From an uncultured bacterium (GTDB lineage Bacteria; Planctomycetota; UBA1135; UBA2386), in assembly GCA_937906475.1 (NCBI GenBank), contig CALCZA010000187.1, positions 1 to 41,709 on the forward strand: 41,709 nt of DNA, written 5' to 3'. The translations under genes were made by a program, and so were the position numbers. Each line of letters opens with the position of its first letter. Positions within the stretch are counted from its first letter, which is position 1. Positions 6,055 through 13,310 of the stretch are shown one piece after another. The notes under the pieces are model-generated. The model saw only the letters and a list, made by a program, of their open reading frames with translations, did not search any database and was not told where the DNA came from.

Positions 6055-8694
6055 CTACTTGCCGCTATCTTCAGGTCCGTTGGTGTGCTGCTCGCCTGTT
6101 ACCTCTGGTTCGCTCATCAGCCACGGCTTGATGGCGAACCCCACTGCGGTCGTCGTGGCCAGAATCGCGAACACCGCGATAGCTAGCATGCGGCGTCGTT
6201 GGTGCAATTTGTGTTGCTCTTGCTGCTGCAGCAGGTCGACGATTCGTTGGCATTGCGCCGCCACCGTGCGCCAGTGCTCTTGGATGCGAACCAGCCGGCC
6301 GGATTGTTCGACGCCGGCATCCGATGTCGAATTGATTGCGCCAACGGTTTCGACCGTACTGCGGGCGAGGCGCAGTCGTTGCACCGGATCGACTTGGGCA
6401 TCGAGTCGGCGCTCGGCATCGGCGGCACGTTCGACGGCCAGTTGGATTTCGACGCCGCGCAGATCCTTGCGATAGAGATCCTTGCGATCGTTCTGTACGT
6501 GCAGGCCGAGGAACATCAAGCAGTCGCGCCGCTCTTGTAGCACCTTCAGTCGGGAGTCGAACGTGCTCAGCGCATCGTCTTCGAGTGTCGTGTAGCTGGT
6601 CGAGAGTTCGACATTGCGTCGAACCGCCGTCTCCATTTCCTGCTTGGTGCGCCGCGCCGCTTGCAGGCGTTCGCGTAAGCGATCCGCCTCGACACTTTCG
6701 GATTCATCGCCGGGGTTCAAGCGTTCGACCGCCCGCTCCATGTCGAACAAGCCGGTCGTCCAGTGGCCGCGAGCCAGTTCGTGCTCGGCGTTTTCCGCCA
6801 GCCGGTCGCGAGCTGAGCGAGCTTGTTCTAGTCCGATGCGCAGGCGCTCAATGCCGTCGAGCAGTTCGCTCCGCGGTTGGTCCGTGCGATCGATAAACGC
6901 CTCGAGCATGCGGAAAGTGTCGAGGCGACCGAGTGCGAGTTGTAGTGGCCGGACGGGCACGGGCACGATCGTCAGGCGTTGTTCGGCGGCGCTCAGTTGT
7001 TGCCAAGCCTGATCTGTCAGTTGGGTGAGCGCTTGCGACAGTGCTTGCAGCGCTGGCGGCACCTGTGCCAAGTGGGGGAACTCGTCGGCGATGTTGGTCA
7101 GCGTGACTTGCAGGCTGCGCAGTCCGACCGAACCGGTGCCTGCGGTTTCGCGGCGGGCGCTCGTGTCGATGGCCTTGCTAGCGGCTGCGACCAGCAACTT
7201 CAGTGGCTTTAGCTCTTCCTGATTCCACAGTGGTCCGACGTGCTCGACCTTCGTTTCTGAACGGGCAATCCGGTCAAGGTAGAAGCTCAGTCGATGCAGT
7301 TGGTCGCGACGTTGGGCCACCGTCTTCGAAGTGCCGCCATATTCGGCTGCCATCACATCGATCGATTGCTCGGCGCGCGCCAAATCCAAAACTTGTTCGG
7401 CCGATGAGATCTCGTTCGCACGCCGCTGCAGTTTGTCTCGCTCCATTTGTGTCTGGTCCGCGAGCAGTTGCAGGAACTCTATCGGAGCGCGCTGCAACGC
7501 GCTCGGTTGCTGGCCCGTCTCCAACTTGCTGATCTGCGCCAAGCCGTCGGCAACACTTGTCGCGGTGGTGGTCAGCGCTTCCGCGGACCGCAACCAACGC
7601 ACTGCCTCGTCGAATTGCTCCGCTTTGTTGCATTGGTGAATGGTGGCCGCAGACGATTGTAGCAGCGTCCGGATGGCTATCAGCAACCGCTGGCGGCGTG
7701 CTAACAACTGTTGATTGCGCGGGAAGCGAGCGAGCACGCGCAACGCTAGATCTAAATCGCGTTGCAGGCCCTCTGGGTCGCTTGGAAGTGAGTCCGTAGG
7801 TGTCAACAGTCCCGGCAAGCGATCGAGCAAGCGACGTCGACGCGACCACAAGGTGCTGCGTGCGTCGTTGCGTTCCGTTGCTTTGTGTTGGCAGATGCCG
7901 CACGCCCAATCGTGCAGGTTCTGTTCGGCTGGATCAGCACGAAGCAAGTTGACCAGGCGTTTGCAGCGCGTCGTGACTTCACTGGCAGTCGGTCGATCAC
8001 TTGCCTCGGTCGCGCAGCACGCCATGACCAGCGCGTCGACATCGGGGTGCCTCGGTAAGCGTCGTACGGTGCCGCCATCGAGCAAGAACGCGAGGGTCGC
8101 GCCGAGCCCAAATACATCGAACGCTGCGCTCGGTTGCTTGCCAAGGTGTGCCTCCGGCGCGGAGTAGGCGCTGGTACCGCCGGTGAATGCTGCTTCGCGT
8201 CTCGTGCCGATTGCGCACGCGTGTTCGAAGTCGAGCAGCAGCGTGCCGTCGCCAGTCATCAGGATGTTCTGTGGCTTGACGTCGGAATGGCACAGGCCAC
8301 TCGGCAGTTCGGCGGTGCGCAGGTTGTGCAGTCGGTCGATGGTCTGGGCCACGGATGCGATGGTCGCGAGCGCGTCGGCGGCTGGTATGGCACCGCGCTG
8401 GGCCACCATGGCGCTGAGGTTCTGCCCGTCGGCGAACTGCGAGATCACACTCGGGCGACTGCTGGTGGTGTCGGTTGCGGTTCGCTCGTATTTCACAACA
8501 CCTGGGCCCGCGGCGAGGCGGCCCATGGCGCATTCGTGTTCTGCCTCGGCCATCGAGCCGGAGACGTAGACCTTCTCGATCGAAGCACCCGAATCTTGTG
8601 CAGAGTTCTGGGCAGCACGCCGCAGCCACACCGTTCGCGCGGGCGAACAGTGCAAGCACGCCATGTTGGCGGATACTGCGATTGGGGCGGACAC
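6055..8694 (-). CDS. Atypical membrane-anchored Ser/Thr protein kinase with long helical region
   Basis: The protein has 879 residues. Residues 1-265 form a protein-kinase fold. Candidate catalytic residues are Lys41 (IEKVYV), Glu52 or Glu54, the catalytic loop HSDVKPQN (136-143, with Ser for the usual Arg) and DFE in place of DFG (155-157). The APE motif is SAPE (178-181). The glycine-rich loop is not obvious. Two CxxC pairs (CLHC at 13-16, CGIC near 275) may bind zinc. Residues 300-830 are almost all helical and charged, consistent with TPR-like or coiled-coil repeats. A single membrane helix (about 836-858) near the C-terminus leaves the kinase in the cytoplasm. It is divergent from the FHA-GAF-sigma-54 activator, which may be its target. 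Activity is likely, as both Asp residues are kept, but not certain. Confidence 0.85.
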   Translation of the reverse strand: MSAPIAVSANMACLHCSPARTVWLRRAAQNSAQDSGASIEKVYVSGSMAEAEHECAMGRLAAGPGVVKYERTATDTTSSRPSVISQFADGQNLSAMVAQRGAIPAADALATIASVAQTIDRLHNLRTAELPSGLCHSDVKPQNILMTGDGTLLLDFEHACAIGTRREAAFTGGTSAYSAPEAHLGKQPSAAFDVFGLGATLAFLLDGGTVRRLPRHPDVDALVMACCATEASDRPTASEVTTRCKRLVNLLRADPAEQNLHDWACGICQHKATERNDARSTLWSRRRRLLDRLPGLLTPTDSLPSDPEGLQRDLDLALRVLARFPRNQQLLARRQRLLIAIRTLLQSSAATIHQCNKAEQFDEAVRWLRSAEALTTTATSVADGLAQISKLETGQQPSALQRAPIEFLQLLADQTQMERDKLQRRANEISSAEQVLDLARAEQSIDVMAAEYGGTSKTVAQRRDQLHRLSFYLDRIARSETKVEHVGPLWNQEELKPLKLLVAAASKAIDTSARRETAGTGSVGLRSLQVTLTNIADEFPHLAQVPPALQALSQALTQLTDQAWQQLSAAEQRLTIVPVPVRPLQLALGRLDTFRMLEAFIDRTDQPRSELLDGIERLRIGLEQARSARDRLAENAEHELARGHWTTGLFDMERAVERLNPGDESESVEADRLRERLQAARRTKQEMETAVRRNVELSTSYTTLEDDALSTFDSRLKVLQERRDCLMFLGLHVQNDRKDLYRKDLRGVEIQLAVERAADAERRLDAQVDPVQRLRLARSTVETVGAINSTSDAGVEQSGRLVRIQEHWRTVAAQCQRIVDLLQQQEQHKLHQRRRMLAIAVFAILATTTAVGFAIKPWLMSEPEVTGEQHTNGPEDSGK

Positions 8695-8752
8695 GGAGGC
8701 GGGGCTGGCCTACATCTGGAGATGGCGACCATGGTATGGCAGGACTAATATT

Positions 8753-8776
8753 GGCCGATTGCTTAGACAATCGGCC
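8753..8776. promoter_or_regulatory. Perfect 9-bp inverted repeat in the kinase/activator intergenic region
   Basis: GGCCGATTG and CAATCGGCC are separated by six bases (CTTAGA). The element lies between the divergent starts of the kinase gene (8694) and the activator gene (8922). It could be an operator for a dimeric regulator, possibly the activator itself, or an RNA hairpin in the leader of the activator transcript. No -24/-12 promoter with correct spacing was found beside it. Confidence 0.5.
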
Positions 8777-8921
8777 GGAAGTTGCCGGCCAAGTTGGCTG
8801 TGAGCCAAGGTGGTGCTGGACGGCAGCACAAGCCTAGCAGAAACTGGACTTGGCGGTGGCTTGCGGAGAAATCCCAAGCCCATGCCTCTCGCTAGAGCCC
8901 TTTCCTGGTGCCCACTTCACG

Positions 8922-10790
8922 ATGCCTGTTTGTCTCGACATCACCGACCGTTCCGGTTCCCGCGAATCCGAAATCGACGGGCAGAGCTTCTGGCTCGGGG
9001 GGCTGAAGTCCGGCTGCGTTGTGGAACTCGATCTCCCTGGCGTCGCGGGCCGTGTGCTCGAGGTCGCCTGCGACGATCGCGGCCGGTTGCGAGTGCGCGC
9101 CGAACCTGGTCTGCCGTTCCCGATCCGATGCGCGACCGGCAGCGTCGGCGCTCGCTTCGAATCCTTCCTCGACGGCGACGTGCTCAACCTTGGTCCCGCA
9201 CTCGTTAAGTTGCGCTTCCGGGCCGAGGCGTCCAGTGATGTCGTGGAAGCCATCGACCCAGCCAGTCTTGTCGGGTCCCCAGGTTCGCCGGTCGGGGCGT
9301 GGTATCAGACCTTCATGGAGATGTCGGATCATCTCGAAGGTCTGAAGAGCTCGACCCAGATGGTGCAGGCCGCGATGGCTGCCGTGTTGCGCTCGACCGG
9401 AGCGGATCGTGTGCACGTCGAACTCGATATCGATGAAGCGGGCGGCGCGTTCTATCTGAGTCGCTCCGAAGATGAGAAGGCGTTCCGGGTCAGCCGCTCG
9501 GTGATCGAGCAAGTGCGTTCTTCCGGGCAGGTCGTGCACGTGCCGATTGCGGCATCAGATCCGGTTGCGAGCACATTCCACAGTGTGCGTAGCGAAGGCA
9601 TCTCGGCGGCCGTGGCGCTGCCGATCAAGTCGCTCGGCAAGACGCTGGGCGTGGTCTACACCGATTGCACGCAAGATGGCGCGGTGCTGTCGGCCGAGGA
9701 CCTGCAGCGTGTCGTGTTCTGCGCCCGCATGTTGGCGACAGCACTCGGCAACCGCGTGCTCGTGCACAGCCTGCTCGACCGCGACCAGGGCGACGTCGAA
9801 CACTGGGCATTAGCGACCAAGAGCGCCGCGTGTGCCGAGTTCACCCAACGTGTCAAGCTGTATGCGCCGGCCGACTACACCGTGTTGTTGCGCGGCGAGA
9901 CGGGCACCGGCAAGGAAGTCGTCGCGCGCGCGTTGCATGAGTTGTCAAAGCGCGACAAGGGGCCGTTCGTGCCTGTCAACTGTGCGGCCATTCCTGAGCA
10001 GTTGATGGAGAGCATGCTCTTTGGCCATGAGAAGGGCTCGTTTACCGGCGCTATGCAAGCGCGTCGCGGCCACTTCGAAGAGGCGCATGGTGGCACGATC
10101 TTGCTCGATGAGATCGGCGATATGGCGCTCGAACTGCAAGCGAAGATCTTGCGCGTATTGCAGGATCGTGTCGTCGTGTCGATCGGTTCACGCCGCCAGG
10201 TTCGCGTCGACGTGCGTATCATCGCGGCGACTCACCAGGATCTCGAACGCATGGTGCGCGAGGGGCGGTTCCGCCAGGACCTCTACTATCGATTGCGCGA
10301 GCTTGAGATCGTGCTGCCGTCGCTACGCGAGCGCAGTGAGGACTTACCGCGCTTGGCGGCGCGCTTCTTGGCGGAAGCTGCCGAGGAACTTGGCTATGCC
10401 AAGGTTCCTGAACTGTCCGCCGCCGCGAGTGAGCGGCTCAACTCTCATCGCTGGCCCGGCAATATCCGCGAGTTGCGACACGTCATCAAGGGCGCTGCGT
10501 TGCGGGCTGGCGGCAAGGACATTCGCATTGTTGATCTCGATCTAGATCGGCCGGACCCCAAACCGGCACCGGCAACCGAGGCTTACCAAACGATGGGTTT
10601 GGCGGCGACGCCGCCCAAAACTGACGATGAGGCGACGTGGAAGGAGCGACTCGAAGCGCAAGAGAAGGCCGTTTTGCAGCGCACCTACACAGAGGCTAAC
10701 GGCAACCTGACGCGTGCCGCCGAGCTGTTTGGCGTGCCGCGCACGACCTACCGCGAGAAGTTGATTCGTCACGGCTTGCTTGAGGCGTGA
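8922..10790 (+). CDS. Sigma-54-dependent transcription activator with FHA-like and GAF domains
   Basis: The protein (622 residues from the ATG at 8922) is a bacterial enhancer-binding protein. Residues 1-105 are beta-rich and end in [17 protein letters not shown], which matches the last strands of FHA domains; the SRxH phosphopeptide loop is replaced by AGRV. Residues about 140-290 form a GAF-type sensor domain. The AAA+ domain has Walker A GETGTGKE (near 325), the sigma-54 contact loop GSFTGA (near 372), Walker [11 protein letters not shown] (near 391) and the arginine region [15 protein letters not shown] Fis-type HTH ([20 protein letters not shown]) ends the protein. There is no response-regulator domain, so input probably comes from ligand or phosphoprotein. 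It is divergent from the Ser/Thr kinase gene. An in-frame upstream start at 8850 exists but encodes unlikely residues. Confidence 0.92.
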   Translation: MPVCLDITDRSGSRESEIDGQSFWLGGLKSGCVVELDLPGVAGRVLEVACDDRGRLRVRAEPGLPFPIRCATGSVGARFESFLDGDVLNLGPALVKLRFRAEASSDVVEAIDPASLVGSPGSPVGAWYQTFMEMSDHLEGLKSSTQMVQAAMAAVLRSTGADRVHVELDIDEAGGAFYLSRSEDEKAFRVSRSVIEQVRSSGQVVHVPIAASDPVASTFHSVRSEGISAAVALPIKSLGKTLGVVYTDCTQDGAVLSAEDLQRVVFCARMLATALGNRVLVHSLLDRDQGDVEHWALATKSAACAEFTQRVKLYAPADYTVLLRGETGTGKEVVARALHELSKRDKGPFVPVNCAAIPEQLMESMLFGHEKGSFTGAMQARRGHFEEAHGGTILLDEIGDMALELQAKILRVLQDRVVVSIGSRRQVRVDVRIIAATHQDLERMVREGRFRQDLYYRLRELEIVLPSLRERSEDLPRLAARFLAEAAEELGYAKVPELSAAASERLNSHRWPGNIRELRHVIKGAALRAGGKDIRIVDLDLDRPDPKPAPATEAYQTMGLAATPPKTDDEATWKERLEAQEKAVLQRTYTEANGNLTRAAELFGVPRTTYREKLIRHGLLEA

Positions 10791-10797
10791 CCGAGCG

Positions 10798-10816
10798 CCG
10801 AGCATCGGTGCTTGCC
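10798..10816 (+). repeat. Related copy of the palindromic repeat behind the activator gene
   Basis: CCGAGCATCGGTGCTTGCC matches the reverse complement of the 22-bp unit at 1-66 along its length, with one 3-bp deletion and one substitution. It begins 8 bp behind the stop at 10790, in the same orientation relative to its gene as the array behind the esterase. A run of six T lies 19 bp further downstream (about 10839-10846). Confidence 0.55.
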
Positions 10817-10895
10817 CTTCGCTGTTCGGTGCCGTGTTTTTTCCCGAGCCAGCGCGGCGATTACATTTCGCCCGGTTTGTGGTGCTACTTGATCC

Positions 10896-11840
10896 GTGGC
10901 GCTGGCTACCCTGATCGACTTGACCCCTTCGGCACATCACAACGCAGCCAGTCTGGTGGCGATCGGCGACATCCACCGCTGCTGGCGGGAGGTGGATTCG
11001 GCCTATCTCGAACGTACACAGCCGGATCTGGCGATGTTCGTCGGCGATTTGGGCGACGAGGACGTCGAGATGGTGACGAAGATCGCCAGCCTCTCGGTCA
11101 AGAAGGCCGTGATCCTCGGCAACCACGACGCGTGGCAGAGCTTCGCTAAGAAGAAGGTCACCGAGAAGCTTAACGACAGCCTCGATGTGCTGGGCGAAGA
11201 CCACATCGCCTACTCGGTGCGCGAAGTGCCGTCTGCTGGCGTCTCGGTAGTTGGGGCGCGACCGTTCTCGTGGGGTGGCCAGAGTCTGCGCAGCCCAGAG
11301 GTCTACGATTACATCTACGGCGTGCACACGATGCGCCAGTCGGCGGCGGCGATCGTTGATGCCGCCCGCACCGCGCAGCACCGCGATATCGTCATCCTGG
11401 CGCACAACGGCCCGACCGGTCTTGGTAGCAACACCGATGACATCTACGGCAAGGACTTCGGCAAGCCGGGTGGTGATTGGGGCGACTACGACCTCGAACT
11501 CGCTCTAAAACGCATCGATAGCCTTGGCTTGAACGTTCGCGCGGTGATCGCTGGCCACATGCATCATCGCCTGCTGCATCCGCGAGGTGCCGAACGCAAA
11601 CGCTTCATCAAGCGCGGCGACACGATGTTCATCAACACCGCGGTTGTGCCACGCGTTGAGCGAGACAAGGACGGCAACGAACTGTCCTACTTCGTGCGTA
11701 CCAATTGGCGCGAAGGCGAGTGTCTGTCGGTCGAAGAGGTCTGGGTCGACACGCACGGTGACGAACACTCTTCGACACCAGTCACGTGCGAAGTGATCGC
11801 CGAGGCCGGTCCCGCAGTCGATCAAGTTGACGAGCAGTAA
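10896..11840 (+). CDS. Metallophosphoesterase, TIGR04168-like
   Basis: This calcineurin-like phosphoesterase should bind two metal ions and hydrolyse a phosphoester of unknown identity. All five metal-site blocks are present: GDIH, GDLGDED, GNHDAW, HNGPTGLG and GHMHH. The long form VVGARPFSWGGQ, the HNGPTGLG block and the GGDWGDYDLELAL block fit the TIGR04168 family, known mainly from cyanobacteria and plastids. That assignment is from memory of the family pattern. The start is GTG at 10896 (314 residues) without a clear Shine-Dalgarno sequence; no in-frame ATG lies near. No signal peptide or membrane segment is seen, so it acts in the cytoplasm. Confidence 0.85.
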   Translation: MALATLIDLTPSAHHNAASLVAIGDIHRCWREVDSAYLERTQPDLAMFVGDLGDEDVEMVTKIASLSVKKAVILGNHDAWQSFAKKKVTEKLNDSLDVLGEDHIAYSVREVPSAGVSVVGARPFSWGGQSLRSPEVYDYIYGVHTMRQSAAAIVDAARTAQHRDIVILAHNGPTGLGSNTDDIYGKDFGKPGGDWGDYDLELALKRIDSLGLNVRAVIAGHMHHRLLHPRGAERKRFIKRGDTMFINTAVVPRVERDKDGNELSYFVRTNWREGECLSVEEVWVDTHGDEHSSTPVTCEVIAEAGPAVDQVDEQ

Positions 11841-11852
11841 CGGACTCAAGCC

Positions 11853-11960
11853 ATGTCCGGCCGACCATCACAGGTCTGGTTCGCAGCGATTCGCTGGAGT
11901 CTCGTGCGACGTGCGCACGATGGCGATGAGCAAGGCGAGAGCGTACTCAATCGGAACTGA
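11853..11960 (+). CDS. Possible small protein, 35 aa
   Basis: An ATG 12 bp behind the phosphoesterase stop opens a 35-codon frame (MSGRPSQVWFAAIRWSLVRR, then AHDGDEQGESVLNRN). Its composition is plausible for a real peptide, basic in the middle and acidic towards the end, but there is no Shine-Dalgarno sequence and no recognisable family. It may equally be a leftover end of another gene or chance. Confidence 0.2.
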   Translation: MSGRPSQVWFAAIRWSLVRRAHDGDEQGESVLNRN

Positions 11961-11998
11961 GTATCTCGCGTCTGGCGCCGGCTACGGTTTCTAGCTTG

Positions 11999-13258
11999 TC
12001 AGTTTAGAGCGGCGGCGACGTTCTCTACAGCGCGCCAGACGCGGAGCAGATTGCCGCTCCAGATCTTTTGGATGTCGGCTTCGCTGTGGCCGCGCTTGAC
12101 GAGTTCGCGGGTGACGTTGCGGCTTTCGGAGGCGTTGCTCCAGCCAGCAATGCCGCCGCCGCCGTCGAAGTCGGAGCCGATGCCGACGTGGTCGATGCCG
12201 GCGATCTTGATGATGTGCTCGATGTGATCGACGTAGTCGCTGACGTTGGCCGGCGGGTAGCGCTTGTTGAGCTCGTTGCGCGCTTCCTTCAGTTTCTCCC
12301 AGTTGGCTTCGCGTTGGTTGTCGGTTAGCTCGATCGTCGAATTGCGGCTAAGGCCGAGTTCGTCGCGAAGCTTGTTGACCGCGGCGTCCTTCTGCTTGTT
12401 GGACTTCAAGAAGCTGGCGAGCGCGACGCATTGCACGACGCCATTGTTTTTGGCAATGGCGCGCAGTTGTTCATCGTCGAGGTTGCGGCTGTGGTCGTTT
12501 TGGGCGCGAGCACCGGAGTGTGAAGCGATCACCGGGGCTCGGCTGAGCTTCACGGCGTGCAACATCGTGGCTTTGCTGGCGTGCGACACATCGACCATGA
12601 TGCCGACGTCGTTCATCGCCTTAACCGCCTTGATGCCGAGCTCACTGAGGCCGTTGTGCATCGGCGCGTCCGGCGTGTGGGAATCGCCGAGCTGCGTGTG
12701 GCCGTTGTGGGCGATGCCCATGTAGCGCGCGCCCCGTTTGTGGAACTCTTCGATGCGCTTGAGATCGAGGCCCATCGGGTAGCCGTTCTCGATGCCGATG
12801 CACGCGATCAGCTTGCCTTCGCTGTGCAGGCGCTCGACGTCAGCGGCAGTCGTGGCGAGGCCAATGTCGTTTGGGTAGAGGCGGCACATGCGATGGATCG
12901 CGTCGAACTTCTTGTTCGCCTCGACATACGCTCCTTGATAGCCGGCATCCGTCAACTTGCGTTGCGGGGTGTAGACGATGAAGAAGGCGCAGTCGTACTG
13001 ACCTTCGCGCATCTTGACGAAGTCGACCTGTTGATCGCCGCGCACCGTCGGGTCGTACTTGGCGCGATACTTCTCGGCCGTGTCCGGGTCACTCGGAAGT
13101 GCTTCCGGCGCTAGCTGGCTGCTGATGTCCTTGTGCGTGTCGAGCGTCAGGCACCGCGCGTGGATCGCATCGGCGTTAGCATTGGTGTAGGCCGGGGAGG
13201 GCGGGGCCGCGATTGAGCACGCAGCAAGGGGGAGGAGGAGCAATGGGAGGCGGCGCAT
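11999..13258 (-). CDS. Membrane dipeptidase, M19 (renal dipeptidase) family lipoprotein
   Basis: The protein (419 residues) starts with a lipoprotein signal (LLLLPLAAC; lipobox LAAC at residues 11-14), so it should be anchored by lipid outside the cytoplasmic membrane. M19 enzymes are zinc dipeptidases. Visible blocks are LDTHKD (first metal His and Asp), IGIENGYPMG (bridging Glu), VDVSHAS and VIASHSGAR (metal His residues), and HVGIGSDFDGGG near the C-terminus. Likely substrates are dipeptides, including those with a D-residue. The gene follows the fucosidase on the same strand with a 52-bp gap, so it may be cotranscribed with it. Confidence 0.9.
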   Translation of the reverse strand: MRRLPLLLLPLAACSIAAPPSPAYTNANADAIHARCLTLDTHKDISSQLAPEALPSDPDTAEKYRAKYDPTVRGDQQVDFVKMREGQYDCAFFIVYTPQRKLTDAGYQGAYVEANKKFDAIHRMCRLYPNDIGLATTAADVERLHSEGKLIACIGIENGYPMGLDLKRIEEFHKRGARYMGIAHNGHTQLGDSHTPDAPMHNGLSELGIKAVKAMNDVGIMVDVSHASKATMLHAVKLSRAPVIASHSGARAQNDHSRNLDDEQLRAIAKNNGVVQCVALASFLKSNKQKDAAVNKLRDELGLSRNSTIELTDNQREANWEKLKEARNELNKRYPPANVSDYVDHIEHIIKIAGIDHVGIGSDFDGGGGIAGWSNASESRNVTRELVKRGHSEADIQKIWSGNLLRVWRAVENVAAALN

Positions 13259-13310
13259 GCCGTCACAAGTAGCCGGTGCAGCTGATGTGGGCCAGCGTCG
13301 CGATCGCTCG

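Noticed and set aside
6030-6062. TGGCACG followed by TTGC near the kinase stop
   Set aside because: The two boxes are 12 bases apart instead of 4, and the site is at the 3' end of genes, so it is not a sigma-54 promoter.
8850-8905. TGGCGGT...TTGC resembling a sigma-54 -24/-12 promoter before the activator
   Set aside because: The GG-to-GC spacing is 9 instead of 10 bases and the -24 box is weak.
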